Under the pieces are notes generated by a model that was not told the DNA's origin, searched no databases, and was given only the letters and a program-made list of their open reading frames with translations. This document shows, one piece after another, positions 29,608 to 38,575 of a stretch of 38,575 nucleotides of DNA. Positions within the stretch are counted from its first letter, which is position 1; each line of letters opens with the position of its first letter. Origin of the DNA: Pseudomonas sp. (GTDB lineage Bacteria > Pseudomonadota > Gammaproteobacteria > Pseudomonadales > Pseudomonadaceae); contig JAGGNC010000076.1 in assembly GCA_017886405.1 (NCBI GenBank), forward strand, positions 1 to 38,575, read 5' to 3'. Both the position numbers and the translations under genes were made by a program.

Positions 29608-32600
29608 TTATTGCGGGTTGGCACGGGTGCTGGAGAGCAACGACTTCAGGCTTGCCGCCTTCGGCTTGACCAGCCAGAACTTGCGCAGGTAGTCGTCCAG
29701 ATTTTCCAACAGATACGCACCCCACTCACTCGATGTTTCCTGGACGTACTCAGTGAGCACGCGCTCCAGGTGGCTACGGTAAGCCTCCATCGACTCATTG
29801 TTGATCCGCTGAATTTCCACCAGCTCGTGGTTTACGCGATCGTAGAAGCTATTGTCCTGATCAAGCACGTAGGCAAAACCGCCGGTCATGCCGGAACCGA
29901 AGTTGTAGCCGGTCTTCCCCAGCACGCAGACAAAGCCGCCGGTCATGTATTCGCAGCAGTGATCGCCTGTGCCTTCCACTACTGTGTGGGCACCGGAGTT
30001 ACGCACGGCAAAACGCTCACCCGCGGTACCCGCTGCGAACAGCTTGCCGCCGGTGGCACCATACAGGCAGGTGTTGCCGATAATGGCGCTGTCCTGGGTC
30101 TTGAACGGGCTGCCTTGCGGCGGTGTGATCACCAGCTTGCCGCCGGTCATACCCTTGCCAACGTAATCGTTAGCATCGCCTTCCAGGTACAGGTTCAGAC
30201 CGCCAGCGTTCCACACGCCGAAGCTCTGGCCCGCTGTGCCTTTAAAGCGGAAGGTGATCGGCGCCTTGGCCATGCCTTGGTTGCCATGTACACGGGCGAT
30301 TTCGCCAGAAACACGGGCACCAATGGAACGGTCGCAGTTGCAGATATCCAACGCGTACTCACCGCCGCTGGCAGCATCTATGCCGGGCTTAGCCAACTCG
30401 ACCATCTTTTCGGCCAATAAGCCTAGGTCGAACGACGGATTGCGCTCAACCAGACAGAACTGCGGCTTGTCCGCCGGAATGTGGTCGCTGCCGAGCAGCG
30501 GCGTCAGGTCCAGATGATTTTGCTTGGCGGTTTCACCCGTTAGGATGTCCAACAGATCGGTACGCCCGATCAGCTCTTCCAGGCTGCGTACGCCGAGCTT
30601 GGCCAACCACTCACGGGTTTCTTCGGCGAGGTAGGTGAAGAAGTTCATCACCATTTCGACGGTGCCGATAAAGTGATCCTTGCGCAGCTTGTCGTTCTGC
30701 GTCGCGACGCCGGTGGCGCAGTTATTCAGGTGACAGATACGCAGGTACTTACAGCCCAGAGCGATCATCGGCGCAGTGCCGAAACCGAAGCTCTCGGCGC
30801 CGAGGATGGCAGCCTTGATTACGTCCAGGCCGGTCTTCAAACCGCCGTCAGTCTGCACGCGCACCTTACCGCGCAGGTCATTGCCGCGCAGGGTCTGATG
30901 GGTTTCAGCCAGGCCGAGTTCCCACGGCGCACCGGCGTACTTAATCGAGGACAGCGGTGATGCGCCCGTACCACCGTCGTAACCGGAGATGGTAATCAGG
31001 TCAGCATAAGCCTTGGCGACACCGGCGGCGATGGTGCCGACGCCAGCTTCCGCGACCAATTTGACCGACACCAGTGCCGCCGGATTGACCTGCTTGAGGT
31101 CATAAATCAGCTGCGCCAAGTCTTCGATGGAATAGATGTCATGGTGCGGCGGTGGCGAAATTAGGGTCACCCCCGGCACGGCATAACGCAGCTTGGCAAT
31201 CAGGCCATTGACCTTACCGCCAGGCAGTTGGCCACCCTCGCCGGGCTTGGCGCCCTGAGCTACTTTGATCTGCAGTACTTCGGCGTTGACCAGGTATTCC
31301 GGGGTCACGCCAAAGCGACCAGTGGCGACCTGCTTGATCTTCGAGCTGCGCACGGTGCCATAACGAGCAGGGTCTTCACCGCCCTCACCCGAGTTGGAAC
31401 GCGCACCCAGACGGTTCATCGCCTCGGCGATGGCTTCGTGCGCCTCAGGCGATAACGCACCGAGAGAAATACCGGCAGAGTCAAAACGCTTGAGAATCTC
31501 GCCAAGCGGCTCGACCTGATCCAGTGGCAGTGGTTGATCGGCCAGCTTCAACTGCAGCAAGTCACGCAACATCGACACGGGGCGCGTATCAACCAGCGTG
31601 GTGTATTCCTTAAACTTCGCGTAGCTGCCCTGCTGCACTGCGGCCTGCAAGGTAGTCACTACATCCGGGTTGTACGCGTGGTACTCGCCGCCGTAGACAA
31701 ACTTGAGCAAGCCACCTTGCTGGATTGGCTTACGGTTGTTCCAGGCCTCGGCCGCGAGCATCTTCTGCTCGGCTTCGATGTCAACGAAACGTGCGCCCTT
31801 GATGCGGCTGGCAACACCACGGAAGCACAGCTCGGTGACATCATCGGCCAGGCCGACCGCCTCGAACAATTGCGCGCCGCGGTAGGAGGCAACGGTGGAG
31901 ATACCCATCTTCGAGAGTATCTTCAACAAGCCCTTGGAGATGCCCTTGCGGTAGGACTTGAACACTTCGTATAGATCGCCCAGCACTTCGCCGGTGCGGA
32001 TCAGATCGCCGAGCACTTCGTAGGCAAGGTACGGGTAAACAGCCGATGCGCCGAAGCCGAGCAGCACCGCATAGTGATGCGGATCGCGAGCGGTGGCGGT
32101 CTCAACCAAAATATTGCAATCGCAACGCAGGCCTTTTTCGGTCAAGCGGTGGTGGATCGCACCCGTGACCAGCGAGGCGTGAGCGGGCAGCTTACCAGGC
32201 GCGATATTCCTGTCAGAAAGTACCAGCAGCACCTTACCGGCGCGCACGGCCTCTTCAGCCTGGTCAGCCATGTTGCGCACAGCCGCTTCCAGCCCCATCG
32301 ACTCGTCATAGTTCATGTCGATCAGATGACGCTCGAAGCCTGGGCGATCCAGGTTCATCAATGCGCGCCATTTGGCCGGTGAAATCACCGGACTGCTGAG
32401 AATCACACGAACAGCATGCTCAGGCGACTCTTCGAAGATATTGCGCTCGGCCCCGAGGCAGATCTCCAGCGACATGACGATCGCTTCGCGCAGCGGGTCG
32501 ATCGGTGGATTGGTGACCTGAGCGAACTGCTGACGGAAGTAGTCGTAAGGCGAGCGCACGCGCTGGCTCAACACCGCCATCGGCGTGTCATCGCCCATCG

Positions 32601-34056
32601 AACCGACCGCTTCCTGGCCTTGTTCGCCGAGCGGACGCAGTACTTGGTCACGTTCCTCAAAAGTGACCTGGTACATCTTCATGTACTGCTTGAGCTGCGC
32701 CTGATCATAGAAGCCCGAACCGTGATCGCGGTCTTCCAGGGTCGCCCGAATACGCTGGGCGCTTTTGCGCATCCACTGCTTGTAGGGGTGACGCGACTTT
32801 AGGCGGTTGTCGATATCGTCACTGCCGAGGATCTGCCCGGTTTCGGTATCCACCGCGAGAATCTGACCCGGGCCAACACGGCCCTTGGCCAATACGTCCT
32901 CGGGTGCGTAGTTCCACACGCCGATTTCCGAGGCCAAAGTGATATAGCCGTTCTTGGTGGTGACCCAACGCGCCGGGCGCAGACCGTTACGGTCGAGGAG
33001 ACACACGGCATGGCGACCGTCGGTGAGTACCACACCGGCGGGGCCATCCCAAGGTTCCATGTGCATGGAGTTGTATTCGTAGAACGCACGCAGGTCGGCG
33101 TCCATGGTTTCAACGTTCTGCCAGGCTGGCGGAATGAGCATGCGCACGCCACGGAACAAATCGATGCCGCCGGTGACCATCAGCTCGAGCATGTTATCCA
33201 TGCTTGAGGAGTCGGAACCCACGCGATTGACCAGTGGACCAAGCTCGTCAAGATCAAAGATTTGATCGTTAGCGAACTTAGGGCGACGTGCCTGCGCCCA
33301 GTTGCGGTTACCGGTGATGGTATTGATCTCACCATTGTGCGCAAGGAAGCGGAAGGGCTGAGCCAGCGGCCACTTCGGCAGGGTGTTGGTAGAGAAGCGC
33401 TGATGGAATACGCAAATGGCAGTCTGCAGACGCTCGTCACCCAAGTCCGGGTAGAACTGCTGCAGATCGGCCGGCATCATCAGGCCTTTATAGATGATGG
33501 TCTTGTGCGAAAAGCTGCAGATGTAGTGATCGCTGTCAGCGGTGTTGGCCATCGATGAACGACGACGAGCACTGAACAACTTAATCGCAAACTCCTGATC
33601 GGACAGGCCTTCGCCGCCGATAAATACCTGCTCGATCTGCGGCAGGCGCTCAAGGGCCAGACGCCCGAGCACACTGGTGTCGATGGGCACGTTGCGCCAG
33701 CCGACCAGACTAAGACCGGCTGCCAGAATCTCGCGATTCATATTGTCGCGAGCGGCTTCGGCTTTCACCGAATCCTGGTTGAAAAACACCATGCCCACGG
33801 CGTACTGCTTGGGCAGCTCGACGGTAAAGTGCTGTTTGGCCATGGCCCGCAGGAAAGCATCAGGCTTCTGTATCAGCAGACCACAACCGTCGCCGGTTTT
33901 ACCGTCGGCGTTGATACCGCCACGGTGGGTCATGCATGTCAGTGCTTCAATCGCGGTCTGCAGCAGGTGATGGCTAACCTCACCCTGCATATGGGCGATA
34001 AGGCCGAAGCCGCAGTTATCCTTGAACTCATCAGGACGGTACAAACCTGCTTTCAT
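29608..34056 (-). CDS. gltB: Glutamate synthase large subunit
   Basis: [25 protein letters not shown] (Cys1 glutaminase N-terminus after propeptide), [67 protein letters not shown]-repeat C-terminal domain. Confidence 0.97.
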   Translation of the reverse strand: MKAGLYRPDEFKDNCGFGLIAHMQGEVSHHLLQTAIEALTCMTHRGGINADGKTGDGCGLLIQKPDAFLRAMAKQHFTVELPKQYAVGMVFFNQDSVKAEAARDNMNREILAAGLSLVGWRNVPIDTSVLGRLALERLPQIEQVFIGGEGLSDQEFAIKLFSARRRSSMANTADSDHYICSFSHKTIIYKGLMMPADLQQFYPDLGDERLQTAICVFHQRFSTNTLPKWPLAQPFRFLAHNGEINTITGNRNWAQARRPKFANDQIFDLDELGPLVNRVGSDSSSMDNMLELMVTGGIDLFRGVRMLIPPAWQNVETMDADLRAFYEYNSMHMEPWDGPAGVVLTDGRHAVCLLDRNGLRPARWVTTKNGYITLASEIGVWNYAPEDVLAKGRVGPGQILAVDTETGQILGSDDIDNRLKSRHPYKQWMRKSAQRIRATLEDRDHGSGFYDQAQLKQYMKMYQVTFEERDQVLRPLGEQGQEAVGSMGDDTPMAVLSQRVRSPYDYFRQQFAQVTNPPIDPLREAIVMSLEICLGAERNIFEESPEHAVRVILSSPVISPAKWRALMNLDRPGFERHLIDMNYDESMGLEAAVRNMADQAEEAVRAGKVLLVLSDRNIAPGKLPAHASLVTGAIHHRLTEKGLRCDCNILVETATARDPHHYAVLLGFGASAVYPYLAYEVLGDLIRTGEVLGDLYEVFKSYRKGISKGLLKILSKMGISTVASYRGAQLFEAVGLADDVTELCFRGVASRIKGARFVDIEAEQKMLAAEAWNNRKPIQQGGLLKFVYGGEYHAYNPDVVTTLQAAVQQGSYAKFKEYTTLVDTRPVSMLRDLLQLKLADQPLPLDQVEPLGEILKRFDSAGISLGALSPEAHEAIAEAMNRLGARSNSGEGGEDPARYGTVRSSKIKQVATGRFGVTPEYLVNAEVLQIKVAQGAKPGEGGQLPGGKVNGLIAKLRYAVPGVTLISPPPHHDIYSIEDLAQLIYDLKQVNPAALVSVKLVAEAGVGTIAAGVAKAYADLITISGYDGGTGASPLSSIKYAGAPWELGLAETHQTLRGNDLRGKVRVQTDGGLKTGLDVIKAAILGAESFGFGTAPMIALGCKYLRICHLNNCATGVATQNDKLRKDHFIGTVEMVMNFFTYLAEETREWLAKLGVRSLEELIGRTDLLDILTGETAKQNHLDLTPLLGSDHIPADKPQFCLVERNPSFDLGLLAEKMVELAKPGIDAASGGEYALDICNCDRSIGARVSGEIARVHGNQGMAKAPITFRFKGTAGQSFGVWNAGGLNLYLEGDANDYVGKGMTGGKLVITPPQGSPFKTQDSAIIGNTCLYGATGGKLFAAGTAGERFAVRNSGAHTVVEGTGDHCCEYMTGGFVCVLGKTGYNFGSGMTGGFAYVLDQDNSFYDRVNHELVEIQRINNESMEAYRSHLERVLTEYVQETSSEWGAYLLENLDDYLRKFWLVKPKAASLKSLLSSTRANPQ

Positions 34057-34162
34057 AGGAACTCTCACCAGACGGCCTAATTCAAGGCAATTACTTTCTA
34101 ATTCAACCACTTACCATGCGCGCAGGATGATTTTCCAGCTTTGCGCAGGCGAAAGGGCGGTC

Positions 34163-34191
34163 ATTGTACATACCCACCTAAGCGGTCACAA
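34163..34191 (-). promoter_or_regulatory. Candidate sigma70 promoter for gltBD
   Basis: On the minus strand, TTGTGA (34186-34191) then a 17-bp spacer then TACAAT (34163-34168), about 107 bp upstream of the gltB start. Confidence 0.5.
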
Positions 34192-34296
34192 ACCTTAGCG
34201 ACGACGTCTTGAAAAAATACGTCGCAAAACCGAACGCTAAGACCGACTGGGCGTGGTAGGGGCCGGCCGGTCATCACAGTCGTCGGAGTGTATCAG

Positions 34297-35868
34297 CTAG
34301 CGCGCTTGAGAAATCTCTTGCTGGATACCCGCATAGTTTCGGGGCCAGGGCTTGCCAGCTTGCACCTTGGCAGGCAGCGCACGCAAGGCAGACTGCGCTG
34401 CTTCACGCGTCGCAAAACTACCATAGGTAACCACATAAAGAGGCTTACCCTGATGCTGCTTCTTAAAGTAGTGATAATCAGCACCGTGGGCTTTTACAAA
34501 ATCCTGGGCGGCGGTTTCAGCGCGGGCGCCCAGTATCTGCAGAGTAAAGCGCGCACCCGGTTGAGCGGCATACCAATCACCGACCACCGCAGGCTTAGCA
34601 ATCGCAGTTGGTGCTTGCGGCTTAGCTGGCGGCGGCACGACAGCAGCCACTGGCAAAGCCGGCTTGGCTGCAGGCGCAACCTGAGGTACGACCCTTACCG
34701 GCTCAGCAACCGGAGGCACTACTGCGCCGCTCCCAGTGGTCGCCGATACAACCAGAACGGGGTCTGCCGGCCTATCAGCAGCACCGGAAGCCCCGGCTGT
34801 ATCGGACTCTTCCTCACTACCTAACCCAGCAGCCTGAGCCAAAGGCTCACGAATAACGGGTTGCACCTCACCCACCAATGGCAGCGGCAGGTTCTGGTTA
34901 GCACCTTCGAACTGGATAGCCGGGGCAGCAGAAACTGCCGCCTGCGCAACCCCTGCAGACGGCGCCGAATCACCAAGTGGTAACTGCGCAGTAACAGGAT
35001 CATCACCGCCATCTAACGCCCGCCCCTGCATAAACCAAGCAGCCGAGACAGCGACAGCGACAACGAAAAGGGCCAGTAGGTGCTTACGCGGTAAATTCAA
35101 CGAAAGACCACCTCGCGTTGCCGCGCCACGCTGCACCAGCATCTCATCAACCAAAGATTCACGAGCAACTTGGTTGATTACGCCGGGCCAACCAGCAGAT
35201 TGGTCATGAATATCCGCAACCTGCTCATCACTAAACACGTCAATACTTTGCCCGGCCCCCTCAACACGCTGAGCCAGGTACTCGCGTGTTTCGTCCTCAC
35301 TGTAAGGTTGCAACTCAATAATATGAAAACTCTCTTTGCCAGCAGCAACGTGCTCAAGGCGAGGCAACAACTGCGACTCAGCAAAGATAAATACATGCGG
35401 ACGGCCTTCTGCATTGCCGGCCGCCAAACTTAGCAACGTCGTTAATGCCGCGTCGCTTAGATCCTCGGCATCGTCAACCAGCACATATATCTCTTGCCCG
35501 ATTAGGGCCAACTGACCGACCTGAGCAAGAATGGCCGGTAACTCAGGACGCTGTACCTGCAGACCCTGCGCCACTTGGCGCAAAATGCTGGCGGGATCTG
35601 AAGCACCTTTGGCAGACACAACCACACTTTGCACAGACTGCTTATTAGTGCTCGCCACTAAGGCCTGGCGTAACAATGTTTTACCACTGCCGTCAGGACC
35701 ACTCACCACCAGCAACAACTGGCTATAGCGCGCCAAGTGATGCAACTGCCCAAGCACCGACTTGCGTTGCGCAGGAAAGAACTTGAACCCCGGCACCCTT
35801 GAAGCAAAAGGGTCGTGAGAAAACTGGTAGTGATCGAGAAACGCCTCGTCAGCATGCAAACTTGTCAT
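34297..35868 (-). CDS. damX: AAA ATPase with C-terminal SPOR domain, DamX-like
   Basis: MTSLHADEAFLDHYQFSHDPFASRVPGFKFFPAQRKSVLGQLHHLARYSQLLLVVSGPDGSGKTLLRQAL (Walker A), central TM, Pro/Ala-rich linker, SPOR-type FTLQILGARAETAAQDFV...YVVTYGSFATREAAQSAL. Adjacent to aroB. Confidence 0.88.
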   Translation of the reverse strand: MTSLHADEAFLDHYQFSHDPFASRVPGFKFFPAQRKSVLGQLHHLARYSQLLLVVSGPDGSGKTLLRQALVASTNKQSVQSVVVSAKGASDPASILRQVAQGLQVQRPELPAILAQVGQLALIGQEIYVLVDDAEDLSDAALTTLLSLAAGNAEGRPHVFIFAESQLLPRLEHVAAGKESFHIIELQPYSEDETREYLAQRVEGAGQSIDVFSDEQVADIHDQSAGWPGVINQVARESLVDEMLVQRGAATRGGLSLNLPRKHLLALFVVAVAVSAAWFMQGRALDGGDDPVTAQLPLGDSAPSAGVAQAAVSAAPAIQFEGANQNLPLPLVGEVQPVIREPLAQAAGLGSEEESDTAGASGAADRPADPVLVVSATTGSGAVVPPVAEPVRVVPQVAPAAKPALPVAAVVPPPAKPQAPTAIAKPAVVGDWYAAQPGARFTLQILGARAETAAQDFVKAHGADYHYFKKQHQGKPLYVVTYGSFATREAAQSALRALPAKVQAGKPWPRNYAGIQQEISQAR

Positions 35869-35878
35869 GGGCCACTCG

Positions 35879-36982
35879 TTAATTTTTAAGCTGAGCCAGC
35901 TGCGCCGCATAGTCTGCGCTCAGCGTGGCATTTAAAGTTTCCCGGGGAAAGTCACCAGTGACAACCGCCTCACCCAGGCCGCGCAACAGAACCAAACGCA
36001 ATTTGCCATCAAGGACTTTCTTGTCGACCGCCATATGCTCCATAAAATCCTCAGGCGTCATATCTTTAGGAGGAACAACCGGCAAGCCCGCAGCAATAAA
36101 CAGCCTAACAGCTCGCTCGCGCTCAGCCGCAGTAATCCACCCCAAACGCTCGGACATATCTAAAGCCATGACGGTGCCGACCGCCACCGCCTCACCATGC
36201 AGCCAGACGCCATAACCTTGATGCGTCTCGATGGCGTGTCCAAAGGTATGCCCAAGGTTCAAGGTAGCCCGCACCCCAGACTCACGCTCATCCGCGGCGA
36301 CAACACGCGCTTTCGCAGAGCAGGAATGAGTAATCGCAGCAGTCAACGCTTCCTGGTCAAGCGCGCGTAATGCAGGCATATGCTCTTCAAGCCAATCCAA
36401 GAATGGCTCATCACAGATCAAACCGTACTTGATAACCTCCGCCAGGCCTGCGGAAAGCTCACGGGCGGGCAACGTAGCAAGCGTTGCGGTATCAATTAAT
36501 ACAGCTTGTGGCTGATAGAAAGCCCCCACCATATTCTTGCCCAACGGATGATTGATGCCAGTTTTGCCGCCAACAGATGAGTCAACCTGCGACAACAGCG
36601 TGGTGGGCACCTGGATAAAGTTCACACCACGCTGATAACACGACGCTGCAAACCCCGCCATATCGCCGATCACACCACCACCCAATGCGATAACAGTCGT
36701 GCGCCGGTCATGCCGCGCTCCCAGCAGCCCGTCAAAAATCAGCTGCAAGGTTTCCCAGGTTTTGTAGCGCTCACCATCAGGCAGCACCACTGACGTAACT
36801 GCATAGCCTTCAAGCAGGCGCTCAAGTTGAGCGAGATAAAGAGGGGCGACCGTCTCATTGGTCACTATCGCAACGTGTCGACCAACGATATGGCTGGCTA
36901 GCACGTTACTTCGCGCTAACAGCTCGGCCCCGATATAGATCGGGTAGCTGCGTTCACCAAGATCGACATTAAGAGTCTGCAT
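35879..36982 (-). CDS. aroB: 3-dehydroquinate synthase
   Basis: [13 protein letters not shown]-like N-terminus, [74 protein letters not shown]. Confidence 0.97.
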   Translation of the reverse strand: MQTLNVDLGERSYPIYIGAELLARSNVLASHIVGRHVAIVTNETVAPLYLAQLERLLEGYAVTSVVLPDGERYKTWETLQLIFDGLLGARHDRRTTVIALGGGVIGDMAGFAASCYQRGVNFIQVPTTLLSQVDSSVGGKTGINHPLGKNMVGAFYQPQAVLIDTATLATLPARELSAGLAEVIKYGLICDEPFLDWLEEHMPALRALDQEALTAAITHSCSAKARVVAADERESGVRATLNLGHTFGHAIETHQGYGVWLHGEAVAVGTVMALDMSERLGWITAAERERAVRLFIAAGLPVVPPKDMTPEDFMEHMAVDKKVLDGKLRLVLLRGLGEAVVTGDFPRETLNATLSADYAAQLAQLKN

Positions 36983-37033
36983 AAAGCCCCCAATCCATAA
37001 AGGGGCCTAGGATAGCGCAGTTCAGCCTGCGCT

Positions 37034-37552
37034 TTAACGAGGAGAGAGCACCTCAAGACGCTCAAGGATCTCTTGAACAACCAACCGCGGAGGGCGCTCG
37101 TCGGTTTCTACAACAATATCGGCAATCTCACGGTAGAGCGGATCACGAACTGCCAACAGTTCTGCCAAAACCTTACCGGGTTCCGCGGAACGAAGCAGAG
37201 GGCGATTGCGATCTCGCGATGTACGATCCACCTGCTGGGCTACAGACGCATGCAGATAGACCACATGCCCTCCGCGCCTCAAAGCAAGACGATTTTCGCT
37301 GCGCATTACCGCACCACCACCGGTAGCCAAGACCATGCCGTCAACATCACACAGCTCAGCAATTACTGCCTGCTCACGTTCGCGAAAACCCTGCTCACCT
37401 TCCACATCAAAGATCCAGGGAATATTAGCGCCCGTGCGCTGTTCAATCTCTTTATCAGAGTCCTTGAACGGCAACCGAAGTTCTTTAGCAAGCAAACGCC
37501 CGATGGTACTTTTACCAGCCCCCATCGGGCCCACGAGTATCAAGTTCCGCAC
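37034..37552 (-). CDS. aroK: Shikimate kinase
   Basis: [80 protein letters not shown] start 4 nt after the pilQ stop. Confidence 0.96.
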   Translation of the reverse strand: MRNLILVGPMGAGKSTIGRLLAKELRLPFKDSDKEIEQRTGANIPWIFDVEGEQGFREREQAVIAELCDVDGMVLATGGGAVMRSENRLALRRGGHVVYLHASVAQQVDRTSRDRNRPLLRSAEPGKVLAELLAVRDPLYREIADIVVETDERPPRLVVQEILERLEVLSPR

Positions 37553-37556
37553 TAGA

Positions 37557-38575
37557 TCAACGACTCACCGCAACAGCTTGAGTATTCAAGATTCTCGGGG
37601 TGAGGAAAATCAGTAGCTCGGATTTATTATCCTGAACTATATCGCGTCGAAACAAACGACCCAAATATGGCAAATCACCGAGGAAGGGTACCTTTTCAAC
37701 ACCTTTAGTTTGTGTATTTGAGAAAACACCACCCAGCACGATTGTTTCGCCATCGCCTACGAGAACCTTAGCATTCACTTCGTTCTTATTTATCGGCGGC
37801 ACGCCATTCAGCGCTCTTGCAAAGTCGGGCGCATCTTTGGTGATCTTAACTTCCATGATAATTCGATTGTCCGGGGTGATCTGAGGCGTCACCTCAAGGG
37901 ACAAAGCCGCTTCTTTAAAGGAGGTAGTTGTAGCACCACTCGAACTTGCCTCTTGGTAAGGTATTTCAGAGCCTTTAAGAATTTTCGCAGTTTCTTTGTC
38001 AGAGGTGACCACCTTAGGCTGAGAAATAACTTCGCCGTTTCCAGTTTTCTCCATGGCTGACAACTCAAGATCAAGAATTGTATTGTCTGTAATAAAACCA
38101 ATACCTATTCCAGAGCTTGCACCGTTAACACCCATATCAACAAAAGAACCTAGAGATGTAGTTGGATTCTGTATTCCGGGGTTTTGTCCGAAACCGGGTG
38201 CGCCAGGACGATTCCCGCCACTCCCGCCTACTACGAAGTTGTTATCACCAACCCTTGCACCGCGCCAGTTAACACCTAACGCCTTATCATAATCGACGTT
38301 AGCCTCAACAATTCGAGCCTCAATCATTACTTGACGCACAGCCACATCAAGCTGCGCAATAATTCGACGCAGCTCATCAAGTCGCTGTTGAGTTTGGTAG
38401 GCAATAATACTGTTGGTTCTGTCGTCAACAGTTACAGAGCCGCGATCCGCTACAGCACCGTCCGAACCTGTTACTGACTGGAACAACGCTGCCATATCAG
38501 AAGCTTTGGCATAATTGACCTGAATAAGCTCACGGCGTAATGGAGCAAGGTCTGCAACTTGCTTCTTTGATTCAA
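37557..38575 (-). CDS. pilQ: Type IV pilus secretin PilQ, C-terminal part; N-terminus beyond the window
   Basis: Frame open to the window end (...[33 protein letters not shown]). [46 protein letters not shown], secretin domain and C-terminal [35 protein letters not shown]. Confidence 0.95.
   Translation of the reverse strand, partial: ESKKQVADLAPLRRELIQVNYAKASDMAALFQSVTGSDGAVADRGSVTVDDRTNSIIAYQTQQRLDELRRIIAQLDVAVRQVMIEARIVEANVDYDKALGVNWRGARVGDNNFVVGGSGGNRPGAPGFGQNPGIQNPTTSLGSFVDMGVNGASSGIGIGFITDNTILDLELSAMEKTGNGEVISQPKVVTSDKETAKILKGSEIPYQEASSSGATTTSFKEAALSLEVTPQITPDNRIIMEVKITKDAPDFARALNGVPPINKNEVNAKVLVGDGETIVLGGVFSNTQTKGVEKVPFLGDLPYLGRLFRRDIVQDNKSELLIFLTPRILNTQAVAVSR

Overview
This window looks like a core chromosomal segment of a Pseudomonas or close relative. 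From memory, its gene order resembles the P. aeruginosa PA5017-PA5040 neighbourhood; no search was run. It begins inside a GAF/PAS/GGDEF/EAL c-di-GMP phosphodiesterase (DipA-like, 5' end cut off). It then runs through msrA, a small YjfB-like protein, a phytoene-desaturase-like FAD oxidoreductase divergent from a PadR regulator, a membrane-anchored FMN glutamate-synthase-like protein, rlmJ, a nitronate monooxygenase, an acyl-CoA dehydrogenase, a K+/H+ antiporter, an MscK-type channel, selO, an Asp/Glu racemase, an SLC13 permease, metY, trxC, a thioesterase-like protein, a universal stress protein, an orphan ParA, a lipoprotein, hemE, a DUF347 membrane protein, gltD-gltB, damX, aroB, aroK and pilQ (5' end cut off at the window end). 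I saw no tRNA, rRNA, CRISPR array, transposase, prophage or defence island. The interesting signals are mostly non-coding: a perfect 14-bp stem holding the Shine-Dalgarno of the internal trxC start, a 170-bp structured intergenic element upstream of the nitronate monooxygenase gene, twin TATGCAA-N4-TTGCATA palindromes between the PadR gene and its divergent neighbour, a 69-bp double-hairpin repeat, and a REP-like element supplying a stop codon. I did not find convincing evidence of a wholly new multi-gene system.
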